Below are positions 16,580 to 25,761 of a DNA stretch of 45,949 nt, one piece after another. The DNA is from an uncultured Pelagibacteraceae bacterium (lineage in GTDB: Bacteria; Pseudomonadota; Alphaproteobacteria; Pelagibacterales; Pelagibacteraceae), in NCBI GenBank assembly GCA_902629955.1, contig CACOSS010000006.1, forward strand, positions 1 through 45,949. The letters run 5' to 3'. The notes under the pieces were generated by a model. That model saw only the letters and a list, made by a program, of their open reading frames with translations. It made no database searches and was not told where the DNA came from. The translations under genes were made by a program, and so were the position numbers. The stretch's first letter is position 1; every line of letters begins with the position of its first letter.

Positions 16580-17506
16580 ATGAAAAAAATAATTACTATA
16601 GGATCAAGAGGAAGCAAATTGGCTTTGATTTATGCCAAAATTGCAGAAAAAAATATTAATAAATTTAAATCAAGATTTGCCATAAAATCTGTCAGTATTA
16701 AAAAAGTTATTACAAAAGGAGATAGGATCCAAAATAAAAGACTTTCTGATATTGGTGGAAAAGGTTTATTTATTAAAAAAATTGAAAATGAACTTTTAAA
16801 CAAAAAAATAGATATTGCGGTTCATGCATTAAAAGATATTCCATCAAAAGTATCTAAAAAATTCTATATAAATTGTTTTCTTAAAAGAAACGATCCAAGA
16901 GAAGTTTTGATAACTAGAAAAAAAAAAAAATTTAAAAATCTACCCAAAAATTCCGTAGTAGGTACTTCGTCTTTTAGAAGAGAATTCCAGCTTAAAAGAA
17001 TAAGAAAAGACTTAGTGTATAAATTGATAAGAGGAAATGTTGATACAAGAATTAAAAAATTAAATAATAAAATTTATGATGCAATAATTTTATCATACGC
17101 AGGCTTGAAAAGTTTAAAAATGCAAAAAAAAATATCCCAAGTATTTTCATTATCAGAAATAATTCCTAGTGCTGGTCAGGGTGCTATTGCTTTACAGTGT
17201 AGAAAAAATGACTTTAAAATGATAGAATTACTGAAAGCTATAAATCATAGAAAAACCAGTATATGTGTGAATGCTGAAAGAGATGTTCTCAAAGTACTTG
17301 ACGGAGATTGTGAAACACCTGTTGGTGTAAATGCGAAAATTCAAAATAATAAATTAAATATTGTTACAGAATTATTTTCTTTAGACGGAAAGAAAAGATT
17401 TTACCTTAAATCTTCAAAAAAATTATATTTAGCTCACTTAGCTGGAAAAGAACTTGGTGAAAAAATAAAAAAAAGATCTAAAAATCTATATAAAAAAAAA
17501 AGATAA
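16580..17506 (+). CDS. hemC: Hydroxymethylbilane synthase (porphobilinogen deaminase)
   Basis: This 308-residue enzyme polymerises four porphobilinogens in heme synthesis. It has TIGSRGSKLAL at the N-terminus, then TKGDRI, GKGLFIKKIE, VHALKDIPSK, GTSSFRRE, RGNVDTRIKKL, AGQGAIALQ, and GDCETPVG. The last contains the cysteine that carries the dipyrromethane cofactor. The start at 16580 matches the domain. hemD begins at the very next base after the stop codon, giving a hemCD unit. Confidence 0.98.
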   Translation: MKKIITIGSRGSKLALIYAKIAEKNINKFKSRFAIKSVSIKKVITKGDRIQNKRLSDIGGKGLFIKKIENELLNKKIDIAVHALKDIPSKVSKKFYINCFLKRNDPREVLITRKKKKFKNLPKNSVVGTSSFRREFQLKRIRKDLVYKLIRGNVDTRIKKLNNKIYDAIILSYAGLKSLKMQKKISQVFSLSEIIPSAGQGAIALQCRKNDFKMIELLKAINHRKTSICVNAERDVLKVLDGDCETPVGVNAKIQNNKLNIVTELFSLDGKKRFYLKSSKKLYLAHLAGKELGEKIKKRSKNLYKKKR

Positions 17507-18205
17507 ATGCATATTTTATTTACCAGACCATTTGATGATTGCCATGAATTAATGTTAAGATTTAAATCCTTGGGACATATGGTTTCGCATATACCTGTCA
17601 TTAGTATCCAAAAAATAATTTATGAAAGTTTAGATTTTTCTCCTTTTAAAGGAATTATATTTACAAGCACTAATGCTATTAAATTTTTAGATACACGAAA
17701 GATCGATAAAAAAATAAAATGCTTCTGCGTAGGAAATGCTACAGAAAAAGTTGCTAAAATTAGAGGGTTTCAAAACATATATGTAGCAGGTGGAAATGTT
17801 GAAAATCTTAAAGAGATTATTTTCCAAAATTTTAGAACCTCCGATGGAAAATTAATTTATGTTACAGGGCAAATAATATCTTCAGACCTAGATAAAGAAT
17901 TAATTTCTGAGGGTTATAATTTAAAAAGAATAATTGACTATAAAGCCATTGAACAAGAAAAGTTTAATAATGATGAGATCGAAAAACTTAAAGATAAAAT
18001 GCCTGACATTGTTTATGTTTACTCTCAAAATAGCGCGCTAAGTTTTTTGAATATGATAAAAAATTACAATCTAAAAAGCTTTTGGATGAATACCAATTTA
18101 ATGTGTATAAGTGAAAAAACTTCAACTGTTTTAAATGAAATAAAATGGAAAAAAATATTTCTTTTTAACCCTGGAGAAGAAGAATTTTTGCTGTATAAAA
18201 TTTGA
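17507..18205 (+). CDS. hemD: Uroporphyrinogen-III synthase
   Basis: This 232-residue protein has the low-identity HemD layout of two alpha/beta domains. It opens HILFTRPFDDCHELMLRFKS. IIFTSTNAIKFL follows near residue 50, ending domain 1's strand. VAGGNVENLKEII and KLIYVTGQI fall mid-protein. VYVYSQNSALSFLNMI (about 165-180) matches the SxxxxxxFL element of the second domain. It cyclises and inverts ring D of hydroxymethylbilane. Identification rests on these elements plus direct abutment to hemC, because HemD sequences diverge widely. Its stop precedes the MscS start by two bases. Confidence 0.9.
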   Translation: MHILFTRPFDDCHELMLRFKSLGHMVSHIPVISIQKIIYESLDFSPFKGIIFTSTNAIKFLDTRKIDKKIKCFCVGNATEKVAKIRGFQNIYVAGGNVENLKEIIFQNFRTSDGKLIYVTGQIISSDLDKELISEGYNLKRIIDYKAIEQEKFNNDEIEKLKDKMPDIVYVYSQNSALSFLNMIKNYNLKSFWMNTNLMCISEKTSTVLNEIKWKKIFLFNPGEEEFLLYKI

Positions 18206-18207
18206 TT

Positions 18208-19293
18208 ATGAAAATATTTAACAATTTTAAAGATTTATTTTTATCTGTCTGGAACAGAGGAATTTTAGGTATTGATATTTTTGAGATTTTAATTGGTTTA
18301 GGTATTTTTCTAATTTTTTTAATTTTTAGAGGGCTAATAAGTAAGTTAATAATTAAAAAATTAGAGATCATTTCACAAAGAACCACAAATAAGTTAGATG
18401 ATACTTTTGTTAAAGCAATGGTAGGTCCAGCGAGATTTTTGCCAATTGTTTTAGGATTTTTTATTGCAAGCTACTATATGTCATTTTCAGAGGATACTAG
18501 GTCTTTTGTGGATAATCTTAACAGAACGTTAATAACAATTCTCCTTTTTTGGATCATCCACCAAATTATTGAACCTATCTCATACATACTAAGTGGATTA
18601 GGAAAAATTTTAACAAGAGAATTGATTGGATGGATAATTAAGTCACTAAAAATATTAATTTTCATTTTAGGAGCTGCTGCAGTTCTAGAGTTATGGGGAA
18701 TAAAAATTGGCCCAATAATTGCTGGTCTTGGTCTATTTGGTGTTGCAGTTGCTTTAGGAGCTCAAGATTTATTTAAAAATTTGATTTCAGGAATATTAGT
18801 TTTAGTTGAAAAACGTTTTAAAATGGGAGATTGGATTTTGGTTGAGGGGATCATAGAAGGTATAGTTGAAAAAATTGGATTTAGATCTACTACAATAAGA
18901 AAGTTTGATAAATCGCTTGCAATAATTCCAAATTTTCAATTTGCAGAGAATGCTGTCATTAACATCAGTCAAACTACAAATTGGATAATAAGTTGGACAA
19001 TTAATCTTCAATACGACACTACCGTAGATCAACTTAAAAAAATTAGAGATGATATTGAGGATTATATAAAAAACTATGAAGATTTTAACACTGAACTAGG
19101 TTATGCGGTAAGAATTGATAAATTTGCTGAAAGTTCTATTGATATGTATGTACGTTGTTTTACAAAAACCAATGAATGGGAAAAATGGCTTTCAGTTAAA
19201 GAGAGATTAGCCATACAAATTAAACAAATTGTAGAAAAAAATGGCGCCGCTTTTGCATTCCCAAGCCAATCTATATATGTAGAAAAAAAATGA
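18208..19293 (+). CDS. MscS-family mechanosensitive channel
   Basis: This protein of about 361 residues has three to four N-terminal hydrophobic helices, followed by the pore-lining helix and beta domain typical of MscS. The relevant stretch is GPIIAGLGLFGVAVALGAQDLFKNLISG (glycine/alanine-rich TM3), then GILVLVEKRFKMGDWI and the beta-domain strand FRSTTIRKFDKSLAIIPN. These channels release solutes under hypo-osmotic stress. I take ATG 18208 as the start, three bases after the hemD stop. A TTG two codons earlier is possible. The C-terminus overlaps the YggT gene by four bases (ATGA). Confidence 0.92.
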   Translation: MKIFNNFKDLFLSVWNRGILGIDIFEILIGLGIFLIFLIFRGLISKLIIKKLEIISQRTTNKLDDTFVKAMVGPARFLPIVLGFFIASYYMSFSEDTRSFVDNLNRTLITILLFWIIHQIIEPISYILSGLGKILTRELIGWIIKSLKILIFILGAAAVLELWGIKIGPIIAGLGLFGVAVALGAQDLFKNLISGILVLVEKRFKMGDWILVEGIIEGIVEKIGFRSTTIRKFDKSLAIIPNFQFAENAVINISQTTNWIISWTINLQYDTTVDQLKKIRDDIEDYIKNYEDFNTELGYAVRIDKFAESSIDMYVRCFTKTNEWEKWLSVKERLAIQIKQIVEKNGAAFAFPSQSIYVEKK

Positions 19294-19583
19294 TTGCATT
19301 ATTTTATTTAGTGCTTCAGGTTTTAAAACTTTATACTTACGTTGTAATTGCTAACGTAGTTGTAAGTTGGCTTGTTGCTTTTAATGTCTTAAACACATCA
19401 AATAGGTTTGTGTATCTAATTTTAGATTTTACATATAGGCTTACTGAACCTTTACTAATGTATATTAGGCGTTTTCTACCAAATCTGGGTGCTTTCGACA
19501 TATCTCCAATTATTCTTCTCTTGTTGATATGGTTTGTAGAAATGTGTATGAAACTATATCTAGCACCAATTTTATTTAATTAA
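19290..19583 (+). CDS. YggT family integral membrane protein
   Basis: This 97-residue protein has two hydrophobic helices flanking the family signature. The first runs at about 5-30 and contains VVISWL-like VVVSWLVAF. Then comes DFTYRLTEPLLMYIRRFLPNLG, with FDISPIILLLLI in the second helix. YggT proteins are small envelope proteins of poorly defined function, linked to osmotic tolerance and cell shape in other bacteria. Its ATG overlaps the MscS stop, which suits a shared osmotic or envelope role. folD starts 2 bases after its stop. Confidence 0.92.
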   Translation: MIALFYLVLQVLKLYTYVVIANVVVSWLVAFNVLNTSNRFVYLILDFTYRLTEPLLMYIRRFLPNLGAFDISPIILLLLIWFVEMCMKLYLAPILFN

Positions 19584-19585
19584 TT

Positions 19586-20428
19586 ATGATTTTAATTGAC
19601 GGAAAAAAAGAAGCTGCAAATTTAAGAGAAGAATTGAAAAAAGAGGTTTCTGATTTAAAAAAAAAATATAATAAAGTTCCTGGTCTTAGCGTTATTTTAA
19701 TTGGAGATCTTGCACCAAGTCAAATTTATGTAAGAAATAAAGAAAAATCAGCAAAAGAGGTTGGTTTGAAATCTGAGGTAATTAAATATCCAGATAGTGT
19801 TGATGAAAAAACAATATTAAACAAAATCAATGATTTGAATAAAGACAATTCTGTTTCCGGCATTTTAGTTCAGTTACCGTTACCAAAGCACATTAATAAA
19901 AAAAAAGTTATTGAAGCAATAGTTCCAGAAAAAGATGTTGATGGTTTTCATCCTGTAAATGTTGGAAATCTTTCATCTGGATATGAAAGCTCAGTTCCTT
20001 GTACACCTTTAGGCTGTTATTTATTAATTAAAAAAGTAGAACCAAACTTAACTGGTAAAAAAGCAGTTATAATAGGTAGATCAAATTTAAATGGCAAACC
20101 CATGACACAATTACTTTTAAAAGAGAATTGTACAGTTACAGTTACTCATTCAAAAACAAAAGATCTTAAAAACGAATGCTTAAAAGGGGATATTATAGTT
20201 GCAGCAGTTGGCATACCAGAGTTAGTAAAAGGCAATTGGGTTAAAAAAGATGCAATAGTGATTGATGTAGGAATCAATAAAACAGAAAAAGGAATAGTTG
20301 GAGATGTAGATTTTAATGAGGTTTCAAAAATTGCTAAAGCTTTAACGCCTGTACCTGGTGGTGTGGGTCCCATGACCATTGCATGTTTGTTAAAAAATAC
20401 AGTTGAGTGTTTTAAAAAATCTATTTAA
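19586..20428 (+). CDS. folD: Methylene-tetrahydrofolate dehydrogenase / cyclohydrolase
   Basis: This 280-residue bifunctional enzyme interconverts 5,10-methylene-, methenyl- and 10-formyl-tetrahydrofolate. Marks are GLSVILIGDLAPSQIYVRNK with the catalytic-region YVRNKEKSAKEVG (Tyr and Lys), GILVQLPLPKHI, KDVDGFHPVNVG, CTPLGCYLL, VIIGRSNLNGKPM (NADP loop), and PVPGGVGPMT near the C-terminus. It supplies formyl groups used by PurH elsewhere in this window. SAR11-type metabolism relies heavily on one-carbon oxidation, for which FolD is a known step. Length is normal. Confidence 0.98.
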   Translation: MILIDGKKEAANLREELKKEVSDLKKKYNKVPGLSVILIGDLAPSQIYVRNKEKSAKEVGLKSEVIKYPDSVDEKTILNKINDLNKDNSVSGILVQLPLPKHINKKKVIEAIVPEKDVDGFHPVNVGNLSSGYESSVPCTPLGCYLLIKKVEPNLTGKKAVIIGRSNLNGKPMTQLLLKENCTVTVTHSKTKDLKNECLKGDIIVAAVGIPELVKGNWVKKDAIVIDVGINKTEKGIVGDVDFNEVSKIAKALTPVPGGVGPMTIACLLKNTVECFKKSI

Positions 20429-20442
20429 TATAAAAAGATCAT

Positions 20443-21267
20443 ATGAAACATCTTTTAAAAGATGAATATCAAAATTTAGAAACAGTAGCAGAAGCTAATA
20501 AAGAACGGTATATGAATGCAAAACCTTTTCCACATATTTATTTTGATAATTTTTTTAATGAAGAAGCGCTAAATAATATTTTATCTAATTGGCCAAATAC
20601 AAAAGATAATAAAAATTTTTTTAGTGAAGATGGAAAAAATGAAAAAAAAATATCCACCTCATCTCCACTTACTTTAGATGTTATACCATCTTTGAATGAG
20701 TTTCTTAACTTTTTAAATTCTTACAGATTTGTAAATTTTGTTCAAAAAATTACTGGAATAGAGGAAAGTTTAGTACCAGACCCTTATTTTATTGGTGGAG
20801 GTGTACATGAAATTAAAAGAGGTGGTTTTTTAAAAATACATGCTGACTTTAATTATCACCCCAAATTTAAACTCTCAAGAAGGATAAATGCACTAATTTA
20901 CCTGAACAAAGATTGGGAGGAAAATTATGGAGGTCATCTGGAATTGTGGGATAGAAAAATGCAAAATTGCGAGATCAAAATCCTTCCTGTGTTTAATAGG
21001 ATGGTAATTTTTAATACCACTTATTTTAGTTATCATGGACATCCAAACCCACTAAACTGTCCAGAAAATACAAGCAGAAAGTCTTTAGCATTATATTACT
21101 ATTCCAATGGAAGACCGAAAGAAGAAATTCATAAAGATTTTGATAATCAATTTAGAACTACCCTTTGGAAAAATAGAAAAGATAATCAAGGAGAAGTTTC
21201 AAATAGTATGCCAATATATAAAAAAATTTTTGGTAAATTATATTATAAAACAAAAATTAAAAATTAA
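20443..21267 (+). CDS. 2-oxoglutarate/Fe(II) oxygenase, prolyl-4-hydroxylase-like
   Basis: This 274-residue protein has KPFPHIYFDNFFNEEAL near residue 30 at the start of the fold. The metal site HADFNYHP (His-x-Asp, about 128-130) follows GGGVHEIKRGGFLKI. Then come RRINALIYLNKDW, ENYGGHLELWD, and a distal histidine in FSYHGHPNPL with SRKSLALYYYS supplying the basic 2OG-binding residue. This is the P4Hc-type double-stranded beta-helix. Relatives hydroxylate proteins or sugar-linked substrates; the target here is unknown. It is 14 bases after folD and may share its transcript. It converges on argG with a 1-base gap. Confidence 0.88.
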   Translation: MKHLLKDEYQNLETVAEANKERYMNAKPFPHIYFDNFFNEEALNNILSNWPNTKDNKNFFSEDGKNEKKISTSSPLTLDVIPSLNEFLNFLNSYRFVNFVQKITGIEESLVPDPYFIGGGVHEIKRGGFLKIHADFNYHPKFKLSRRINALIYLNKDWEENYGGHLELWDRKMQNCEIKILPVFNRMVIFNTTYFSYHGHPNPLNCPENTSRKSLALYYYSNGRPKEEIHKDFDNQFRTTLWKNRKDNQGEVSNSMPIYKKIFGKLYYKTKIKN

Positions 21268-21268
21268 C

Positions 21269-22477
21269 TTAAAGTTTTTTTTTATGAAAATTAATAAATT
21301 TTTCTATTTTTGTTCTATTGAAAAAATTATTTTCCTCAAATGACACTTTCTGCACCGAGTAAGACTTATTTTTTGTTTGTCTAGATTGTAAAATAATATT
21401 TCCTTTATAAAGTTTTAACTTAATCAAACCATTTACTTTTTTTTTATTCTTATCAATAATTTTTTGAAGTCTAAATCTGTCTTTAGAAAACCAATAACCA
21501 TTGTATATTAACTCCGCATACTTTGGCATAATAGAATCCTTAGCATGGACTGTATCTTTATCTAATGTTACGGATTCAATCGCTCGATGAGCAAACATTA
21601 ATACTGTACCTCCTGGTGTTTCATAAACACCTCTTGATTTTATTCCTATAAATCTGTTTTCAACCAAATCAACTCTGCCAATACCATTTTTCCCGGCAAC
21701 TAAATTTAATCTTTGAAGAAGTTTTGATGGTGGCATTTTTGCACCGTTAATACTCACAGGGTCACTATTTTTAAACCCAATTGTGATGTAAGTGCATTTA
21801 TTGGGTGATTTTTCTGGAGACTCCGTTCTTTGATAGATAAACTCAGGAGGTGAATTTCTTGGGTTTTCTAAAACTTTTCCTTCAGTAGATGTATGAAATA
21901 AATTATCATCCACTGAAAATGGTGGAGCCCCCTTTTTATCTTTCGGTATTGGTATTTTTTTTTGATTTGCATAATTAATTAGATCTGTTCTTGATTTTAG
22001 TTTCCAAATTCTCCAAGGAGCAATAACTTTAATTTTAGGCCCAAAACAATGATAACCTAGCTCAAATCTAACTTGATCATTTCCTTTACCTGTTGACCCA
22101 TGTGAAACTGCATAAGCATTAAATTTTTTAGCAGTTTTAATTTGATCTTTTGCAATTAAAGGTCTGGCTATTGAAGTACCTAGTAAATAACAGCCTTCAT
22201 ATAAAGCATGTCCTCTAATCATAGGATATACGTAGTTTTTTACAAATTCATCTTTTAAATCATTAATAATAATTTTTTTTACACCAAATTTTTTTGCATT
22301 TTTTATTATTTTTGATTTATTTAATTCTTGTCCTATATCAGCTGTATAAGTTATTACTTCGGCATCATAGTTTTCCTGAAGCCATTTTAAAATTATAGAT
22401 GTATCTAAACCACCTGAATAGGCTAAAACAATTTTTTTTTTTCGTTTTTTTCTAGCTACAGCTTTTTTTCGCTTCAT
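21269..22477 (-). CDS. argG: Argininosuccinate synthase
   Basis: This 402-residue enzyme joins citrulline and aspartate in arginine synthesis. The ATP pyrophosphatase loop LAYSGGLDTSIILKWL follows a basic leader of about 15 residues (KRKKAVARKKRKKK). Further marks are AVSHGSTGKGNDQVRFE, PWRIW, EGKVLENPRNSPPEF, and ESVTLDKDT. The chosen ATG overlaps the IalB gene by 26 bases. There is no later methionine before the core, so either the overlap and the basic leader are real or a non-ATG start is used. The C-terminal domain is complete. Confidence 0.97.
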   Translation of the reverse strand: MKRKKAVARKKRKKKIVLAYSGGLDTSIILKWLQENYDAEVITYTADIGQELNKSKIIKNAKKFGVKKIIINDLKDEFVKNYVYPMIRGHALYEGCYLLGTSIARPLIAKDQIKTAKKFNAYAVSHGSTGKGNDQVRFELGYHCFGPKIKVIAPWRIWKLKSRTDLINYANQKKIPIPKDKKGAPPFSVDDNLFHTSTEGKVLENPRNSPPEFIYQRTESPEKSPNKCTYITIGFKNSDPVSINGAKMPPSKLLQRLNLVAGKNGIGRVDLVENRFIGIKSRGVYETPGGTVLMFAHRAIESVTLDKDTVHAKDSIMPKYAELIYNGYWFSKDRFRLQKIIDKNKKKVNGLIKLKLYKGNIILQSRQTKNKSYSVQKVSFEENNFFNRTKIEKFINFHKKKL

Positions 22478-22958
22478 TATAAGCTTTTGTAAAACCTAGC
22501 AGAGAATAATGATCAATTGTTTGTGAGCCAGAGGAGTTATATCCCGAAATCATTATTCTAGAACCTTTTTTCATTGTTCTAATCATTTTTTTTTCAACTT
22601 TATTATCGGCTATCCATGCAAAATTTTCCTGTGAAATGTCAAATTTATATTTGAACTTTCCTGACTTTGCAGTAATTGAATTTTGTGTATTAAATTCGTA
22701 TCCAGCAGTAAGACTAATTTCATCTTTAATCTTTTCACCAGGTCTAAAAGATACAAATAATCTGGAGTCTCTTTTATTATTTTTGGGTGACTGTAGTACA
22801 GGTTTTGATTGAGCAAAGCAAACAATGCCATCAGATTTAGTTAAAACCAAAGTTTCCCAGTCTTTAAATTTTCCTACTTTCTTAACTTCTTCCGCTAGTA
22901 GGTCGAAAGGAAATAATATTAAAATTGTACTAATAATAAATTTATTTTTTATGGACAT
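22452..22958 (-). CDS. Invasion-associated locus B (IalB) family protein, exported
   Basis: This 168-residue protein has a signal peptide: MSIKNK, a hydrophobic core IISTILILFPF, and an exit around LLAEEV. The mature domain has KFKDWETLVL, CFAQSKP, then DSRLFVSFRPGE and a C-terminal SLLGFTKAYNEAKKSC. This follows the IalB layout (WxxxC...A near the front, the F-G/S-F-T-x-A element and a final cysteine). Despite the name, IalB proteins are common in free-living alphaproteobacteria and their role is unknown. Its start overlaps the Tas-like gene stop by 10 bases, forming a tas / ialB / argG minus-strand unit. Confidence 0.85.
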   Translation of the reverse strand: MSIKNKFIISTILILFPFDLLAEEVKKVGKFKDWETLVLTKSDGIVCFAQSKPVLQSPKNNKRDSRLFVSFRPGEKIKDEISLTAGYEFNTQNSITAKSGKFKYKFDISQENFAWIADNKVEKKMIRTMKKGSRIMISGYNSSGSQTIDHYSLLGFTKAYNEAKKSCS

Positions 22959-23986
22959 GGATTTGGATATAATTGTTGAACATCATTTATACTTTTTATA
23001 ATTTCATCTGAAATATTAACATTTACACTTTCTATATTAGTTTTCAACTGCTGCATAGTTGTAGCACCAATAATCACACTAGTAACAAATGGTTGAATTT
23101 CACAAAATTTAAGGGACATTTGTGACATATCTAAATTATGATCTAGTGAAATCTGATAATATGCCTCAACAGCATTTTCTCTATTTGGCTTATTATATCT
23201 TGTCCAAAAATTATCATTATGGTCTAGTCTTGACTTTTTAGGTTTCTTATTATTTCTATATTTTCCTGTTAAATGACCAATTGCTAATGGAGAATAGGCT
23301 AAAAGTCCTATTTTGTTTCTCACAGAAATTTCAGCTAATCCAACTTCATAAGATCTATTTAGAAGATTATATGGATTCTGAATTGACATCATTCTAGGAA
23401 GTTTTTTCTCTTTTGATATTTCAAGAAATTTATTTACCCCCCAGGGAGTTTCATTTGATAAACCAATATATCTTACTTTTCCTGCTTTTATAAATTTTTG
23501 TAAATTTTCTAAAATTTCTTCAAATTTGTTCCAATTCTCATCGTCAGAGTGTTCATAACCAAGTCTTCCAAACATATTAGTATTTCTTTCGGGCCAGTGT
23601 AATTGATATAAGTCTATATAATCGGTTTGAAGCCTTTTAAGGCTTCCTTCAATTGCCTCTGTTAAGTTTTTTTTCCCATATTGGTTACCACCACCTCGCA
23701 CATAAGATCTCATCGGACCGCAAACTTTTGTAGCTAAAACTACGTCTTTTCTTCTTTTAGATTTTTTAAACCAGTTACCTATTATAATTTCAGTATGCCC
23801 AAAAGTTTCTGCTTTAGGTGGTATTGAGTATAATTCTGCTGTATCCCAAAAATTAACTCCTTGATCAATTGCATAGTCCATTTGTTGAAAACCTTCATCT
23901 TGAGAATTTTGTTCACCCCAGGTCATAGTACCGAGACATATTGTGCTCACTTTTAAGTCAGTATTTCCTAGTTTTTTATAATTCAT
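22949..23986 (-). CDS. tas: Aldo/keto reductase, Tas family
   Basis: This 345-residue protein tracks E. coli Tas closely. Marks are LGNTDLKVSTICLGTMTWGEQN, then DTAELY (catalytic Asp and Tyr), TKVCGP (catalytic Lys), SLKRLQTDYIDLYQLHWP (catalytic His), IGLSNETPWGVNKFL, SIQNPYNLLNRSYEVGLAE, and IIGATTMQQLKTNIESV. It is an NADPH-dependent carbonyl reductase with unknown physiological substrate. I start at ATG 23986, which fits the family start; the frame is open 29 codons further upstream into the adjacent promoter region, giving a non-family leader. It is divergent from the Bax-inhibitor gene. Confidence 0.93.
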   Translation of the reverse strand: MNYKKLGNTDLKVSTICLGTMTWGEQNSQDEGFQQMDYAIDQGVNFWDTAELYSIPPKAETFGHTEIIIGNWFKKSKRRKDVVLATKVCGPMRSYVRGGGNQYGKKNLTEAIEGSLKRLQTDYIDLYQLHWPERNTNMFGRLGYEHSDDENWNKFEEILENLQKFIKAGKVRYIGLSNETPWGVNKFLEISKEKKLPRMMSIQNPYNLLNRSYEVGLAEISVRNKIGLLAYSPLAIGHLTGKYRNNKKPKKSRLDHNDNFWTRYNKPNRENAVEAYYQISLDHNLDMSQMSLKFCEIQPFVTSVIIGATTMQQLKTNIESVNVNISDEIIKSINDVQQLYPNPCP

Positions 23987-24001
23987 AGTATTTAAGACTT
24001 C

Positions 24002-24030
24002 TTGAAAATATTTTAAAAAATTACTATATA
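24002..24030 (+). promoter_or_regulatory. Candidate promoter for the Bax-inhibitor gene
   Basis: TTGAAA (24002-24007) and TATATA (24025-24030) are 17 bases apart and end nine bases before the ATG at 24040. The transcript would carry only a few leader bases, and no Shine-Dalgarno sequence precedes that ATG, which is consistent with leaderless translation. The match is moderate for such AT-rich DNA. Confidence 0.4.
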
Positions 24031-24039
24031 TACACACAT

Positions 24040-24795
24040 ATGAATTTAAATAGACAAAACATTTTCCAAGCAACAGCTGCTAAAAAAACAGTTATTTGGG
24101 ACGCAGGTCTAAGATCCTACATGCTAAAAATCTACAATTATATGGCAACTGGTGTTTTGTTAACTGGTATCATCGCTTTATTATCTTTTAAGTTTTCAGT
24201 AGAGACAGGTTCAAACGGAGCTATCACAGGATTTACACCAATAGGTGAAGCTTTATTTTTTTCAGGACTTAAGTGGGTAGTGATGTTGGCTCCTCTTGGT
24301 GTAGTATTTTATATGAGCTTTGGTATAAACAAAATGAGTTCAGCAAAAGCGCAAACAGTGTTTTGGATTTTTGCAGCATTGATGGGATTATCATTATCAT
24401 GGATATTGCTAGTTTATACAGGTGTAAGTGTTGCTAGAGTTTTCTTTATAACTTCTGCAACATTCGGAGCGATGAGTATTTATGGATACACAACTAAAAG
24501 AGATTTAACAAAGTTAGGCTCATTTTTAATGATGGGTTTAATTGGAATAATAATTGCATCATTAGTAAATATTTTTCTCAAGTCAGCTATGATGTATTTT
24601 ATAGTCTCTATATTGGGTGTATTAATATTTGTGGGATTAACTGCGTACGATACACAAAAAATAAAAAATATGTATTCAGCATCTGATAGTGGTGAGGTTA
24701 TAGGTAAAAAAGCTGTAATGGGGGCATTAACATTATACTTAGACTTTATAAATTTATTTATAATGTTGTTAAGATTATTCGGCCAAAGAAGATAG
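24040..24795 (+). CDS. Bax inhibitor-1 / YccA family membrane protein
   Basis: This 251-residue protein has seven hydrophobic helices. After a soluble leader comes DAGLRSYMLKIYNYMATGVLLTG (the alphaproteobacterial start of this family), then LAPLGVVFYMSFGINKMSS, SATFGAMSIYGYTTKRDLTKLG in the middle, and a C-terminal LTAYDTQKIKNMY to GALTLYLDFINLFIMLLRLFG. The conserved acidic residues of the YDTQ and YLDFINLF segments correspond to the di-aspartyl sensor known in bacterial BsYetJ. These proteins are linked to pH-sensitive calcium leak. No linked operon partner is present. Confidence 0.95.
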   Translation: MNLNRQNIFQATAAKKTVIWDAGLRSYMLKIYNYMATGVLLTGIIALLSFKFSVETGSNGAITGFTPIGEALFFSGLKWVVMLAPLGVVFYMSFGINKMSSAKAQTVFWIFAALMGLSLSWILLVYTGVSVARVFFITSATFGAMSIYGYTTKRDLTKLGSFLMMGLIGIIIASLVNIFLKSAMMYFIVSILGVLIFVGLTAYDTQKIKNMYSASDSGEVIGKKAVMGALTLYLDFINLFIMLLRLFGQRR

Positions 24796-24800
24796 TTTTT

Positions 24801-25139
24801 TCATTTAATTTTTTTCCAATTTGTTCTTAAAATTAAATTCTCTAAACTCGAAGAATTATTTATAATTTTTCCATTCGAATCTGTTATAGAGTATTTCAGG
24901 TTTTGATTAATTGGTTTAAAAGTTTTACAAATTTTATAAACAGCATTTTCGGCTGCATTTTTAAAAATGCTAAATGTAACTTTTTTACTGGAAATAGCTA
25001 AGCCATAGTCTTTCCAAGATCCATTTGAAACCATTTTTGCATATAAATTTAGAATTGATTGTAGTTCATCTTTTTCAAAAAAATAATTCTTCTCTTTTTT
25101 AAATGTATTATTTACAACTAATTTTAAATTCCTATTCAT
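24801..25139 (-). CDS. DUF2794 family protein
   Basis: This 112-residue protein of an alphaproteobacterial family has the central motif FEKDELQSILNLYAKMVSNGSWKDYGLAIS, followed by VTFSIFKNAAENAVYKICK and a YSITDSNGKII strand. This matches DUF2794, whose function is unknown. The gene overlaps yciB by 8 bases, which suggests co-translation. No signal peptide or membrane helix is evident. Confidence 0.88.
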   Translation of the reverse strand: MNRNLKLVVNNTFKKEKNYFFEKDELQSILNLYAKMVSNGSWKDYGLAISSKKVTFSIFKNAAENAVYKICKTFKPINQNLKYSITDSNGKIINNSSSLENLILRTNWKKIK

Positions 25140-25683
25140 CTATTTTATACTTATTTATTATATTGAATTGAAACGCGGTGAAAATAAAAGTTATTGGAAG
25201 CATACCCCAGACTTTAAAATTTACCCAAAACTCCTCCGATTGAGTTCTCCATATAATTTCATTTAAAATCGCTAAACCAACAAAAAATAATGCCCATCTT
25301 TTATTTAAAATATTCCATCCATCCTCATGGAGTTTCAATGCATTTCCTAAAAGTTTTTTAAGAACTGGTTCTTGGGTAAAAAATTTTCCAAAAATCAATC
25401 CAAGAGCAAACAAAATATTAATTATTGTTGGTTTCATATATATGAAAATTGGATTTTTAAAATATATTGTTAATCCACCAAAAAGTGTAATCAGAATTCC
25501 ACCAAGCAAAGGCACCATTGGAATTTTTTTCTCTATTTTCCAAACGATAAACAATGCAATTAATGTCGCTAATATAAAAGGAGGGATTGCAACTTCTAAA
25601 TTTTTTTCATTTTTATAATAAAATGTAAAGAATACTAGTAGAGGGCCAAAATCTGTGACAAATTTGTAAAAAGATTTATTCAC
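25132..25683 (-). CDS. yciB: Inner membrane septation protein A family (YciB/IspZ)
   Basis: This 183-residue protein has five or six membrane helices. Family marks are DFGPLLVFFTFYY at the start, LGGILITLFGGLTIYFKNPIFIYMKPTIIN mid-protein, a short LGKF-like LIFGKFF, the amphipathic HEDGWNILNKRWALFFVGLAILNEIIWR, and FWVNFKVWGMLPITFIFTAFQ at the end. YciB has been tied to cell division and envelope synthesis. It is divergent from hspQ and overlaps the DUF2794 gene downstream. Confidence 0.95.
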   Translation of the reverse strand: MNKSFYKFVTDFGPLLVFFTFYYKNEKNLEVAIPPFILATLIALFIVWKIEKKIPMVPLLGGILITLFGGLTIYFKNPIFIYMKPTIINILFALGLIFGKFFTQEPVLKKLLGNALKLHEDGWNILNKRWALFFVGLAILNEIIWRTQSEEFWVNFKVWGMLPITFIFTAFQFNIINKYKIDE

Positions 25684-25761
25684 GCAAAGATATTAACAGA
25701 TTTGAAAATTAATAATATTTTTTTTATTGATTTTCTTATTTAAATACCCATATTTATTAAT

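Noticed and set aside
23987..24073. Upstream extension of the Tas-like reductase
   Set aside because: The family starts at the ATG at 23986. The extension would run into the divergent promoter and the Bax-inhibitor start.
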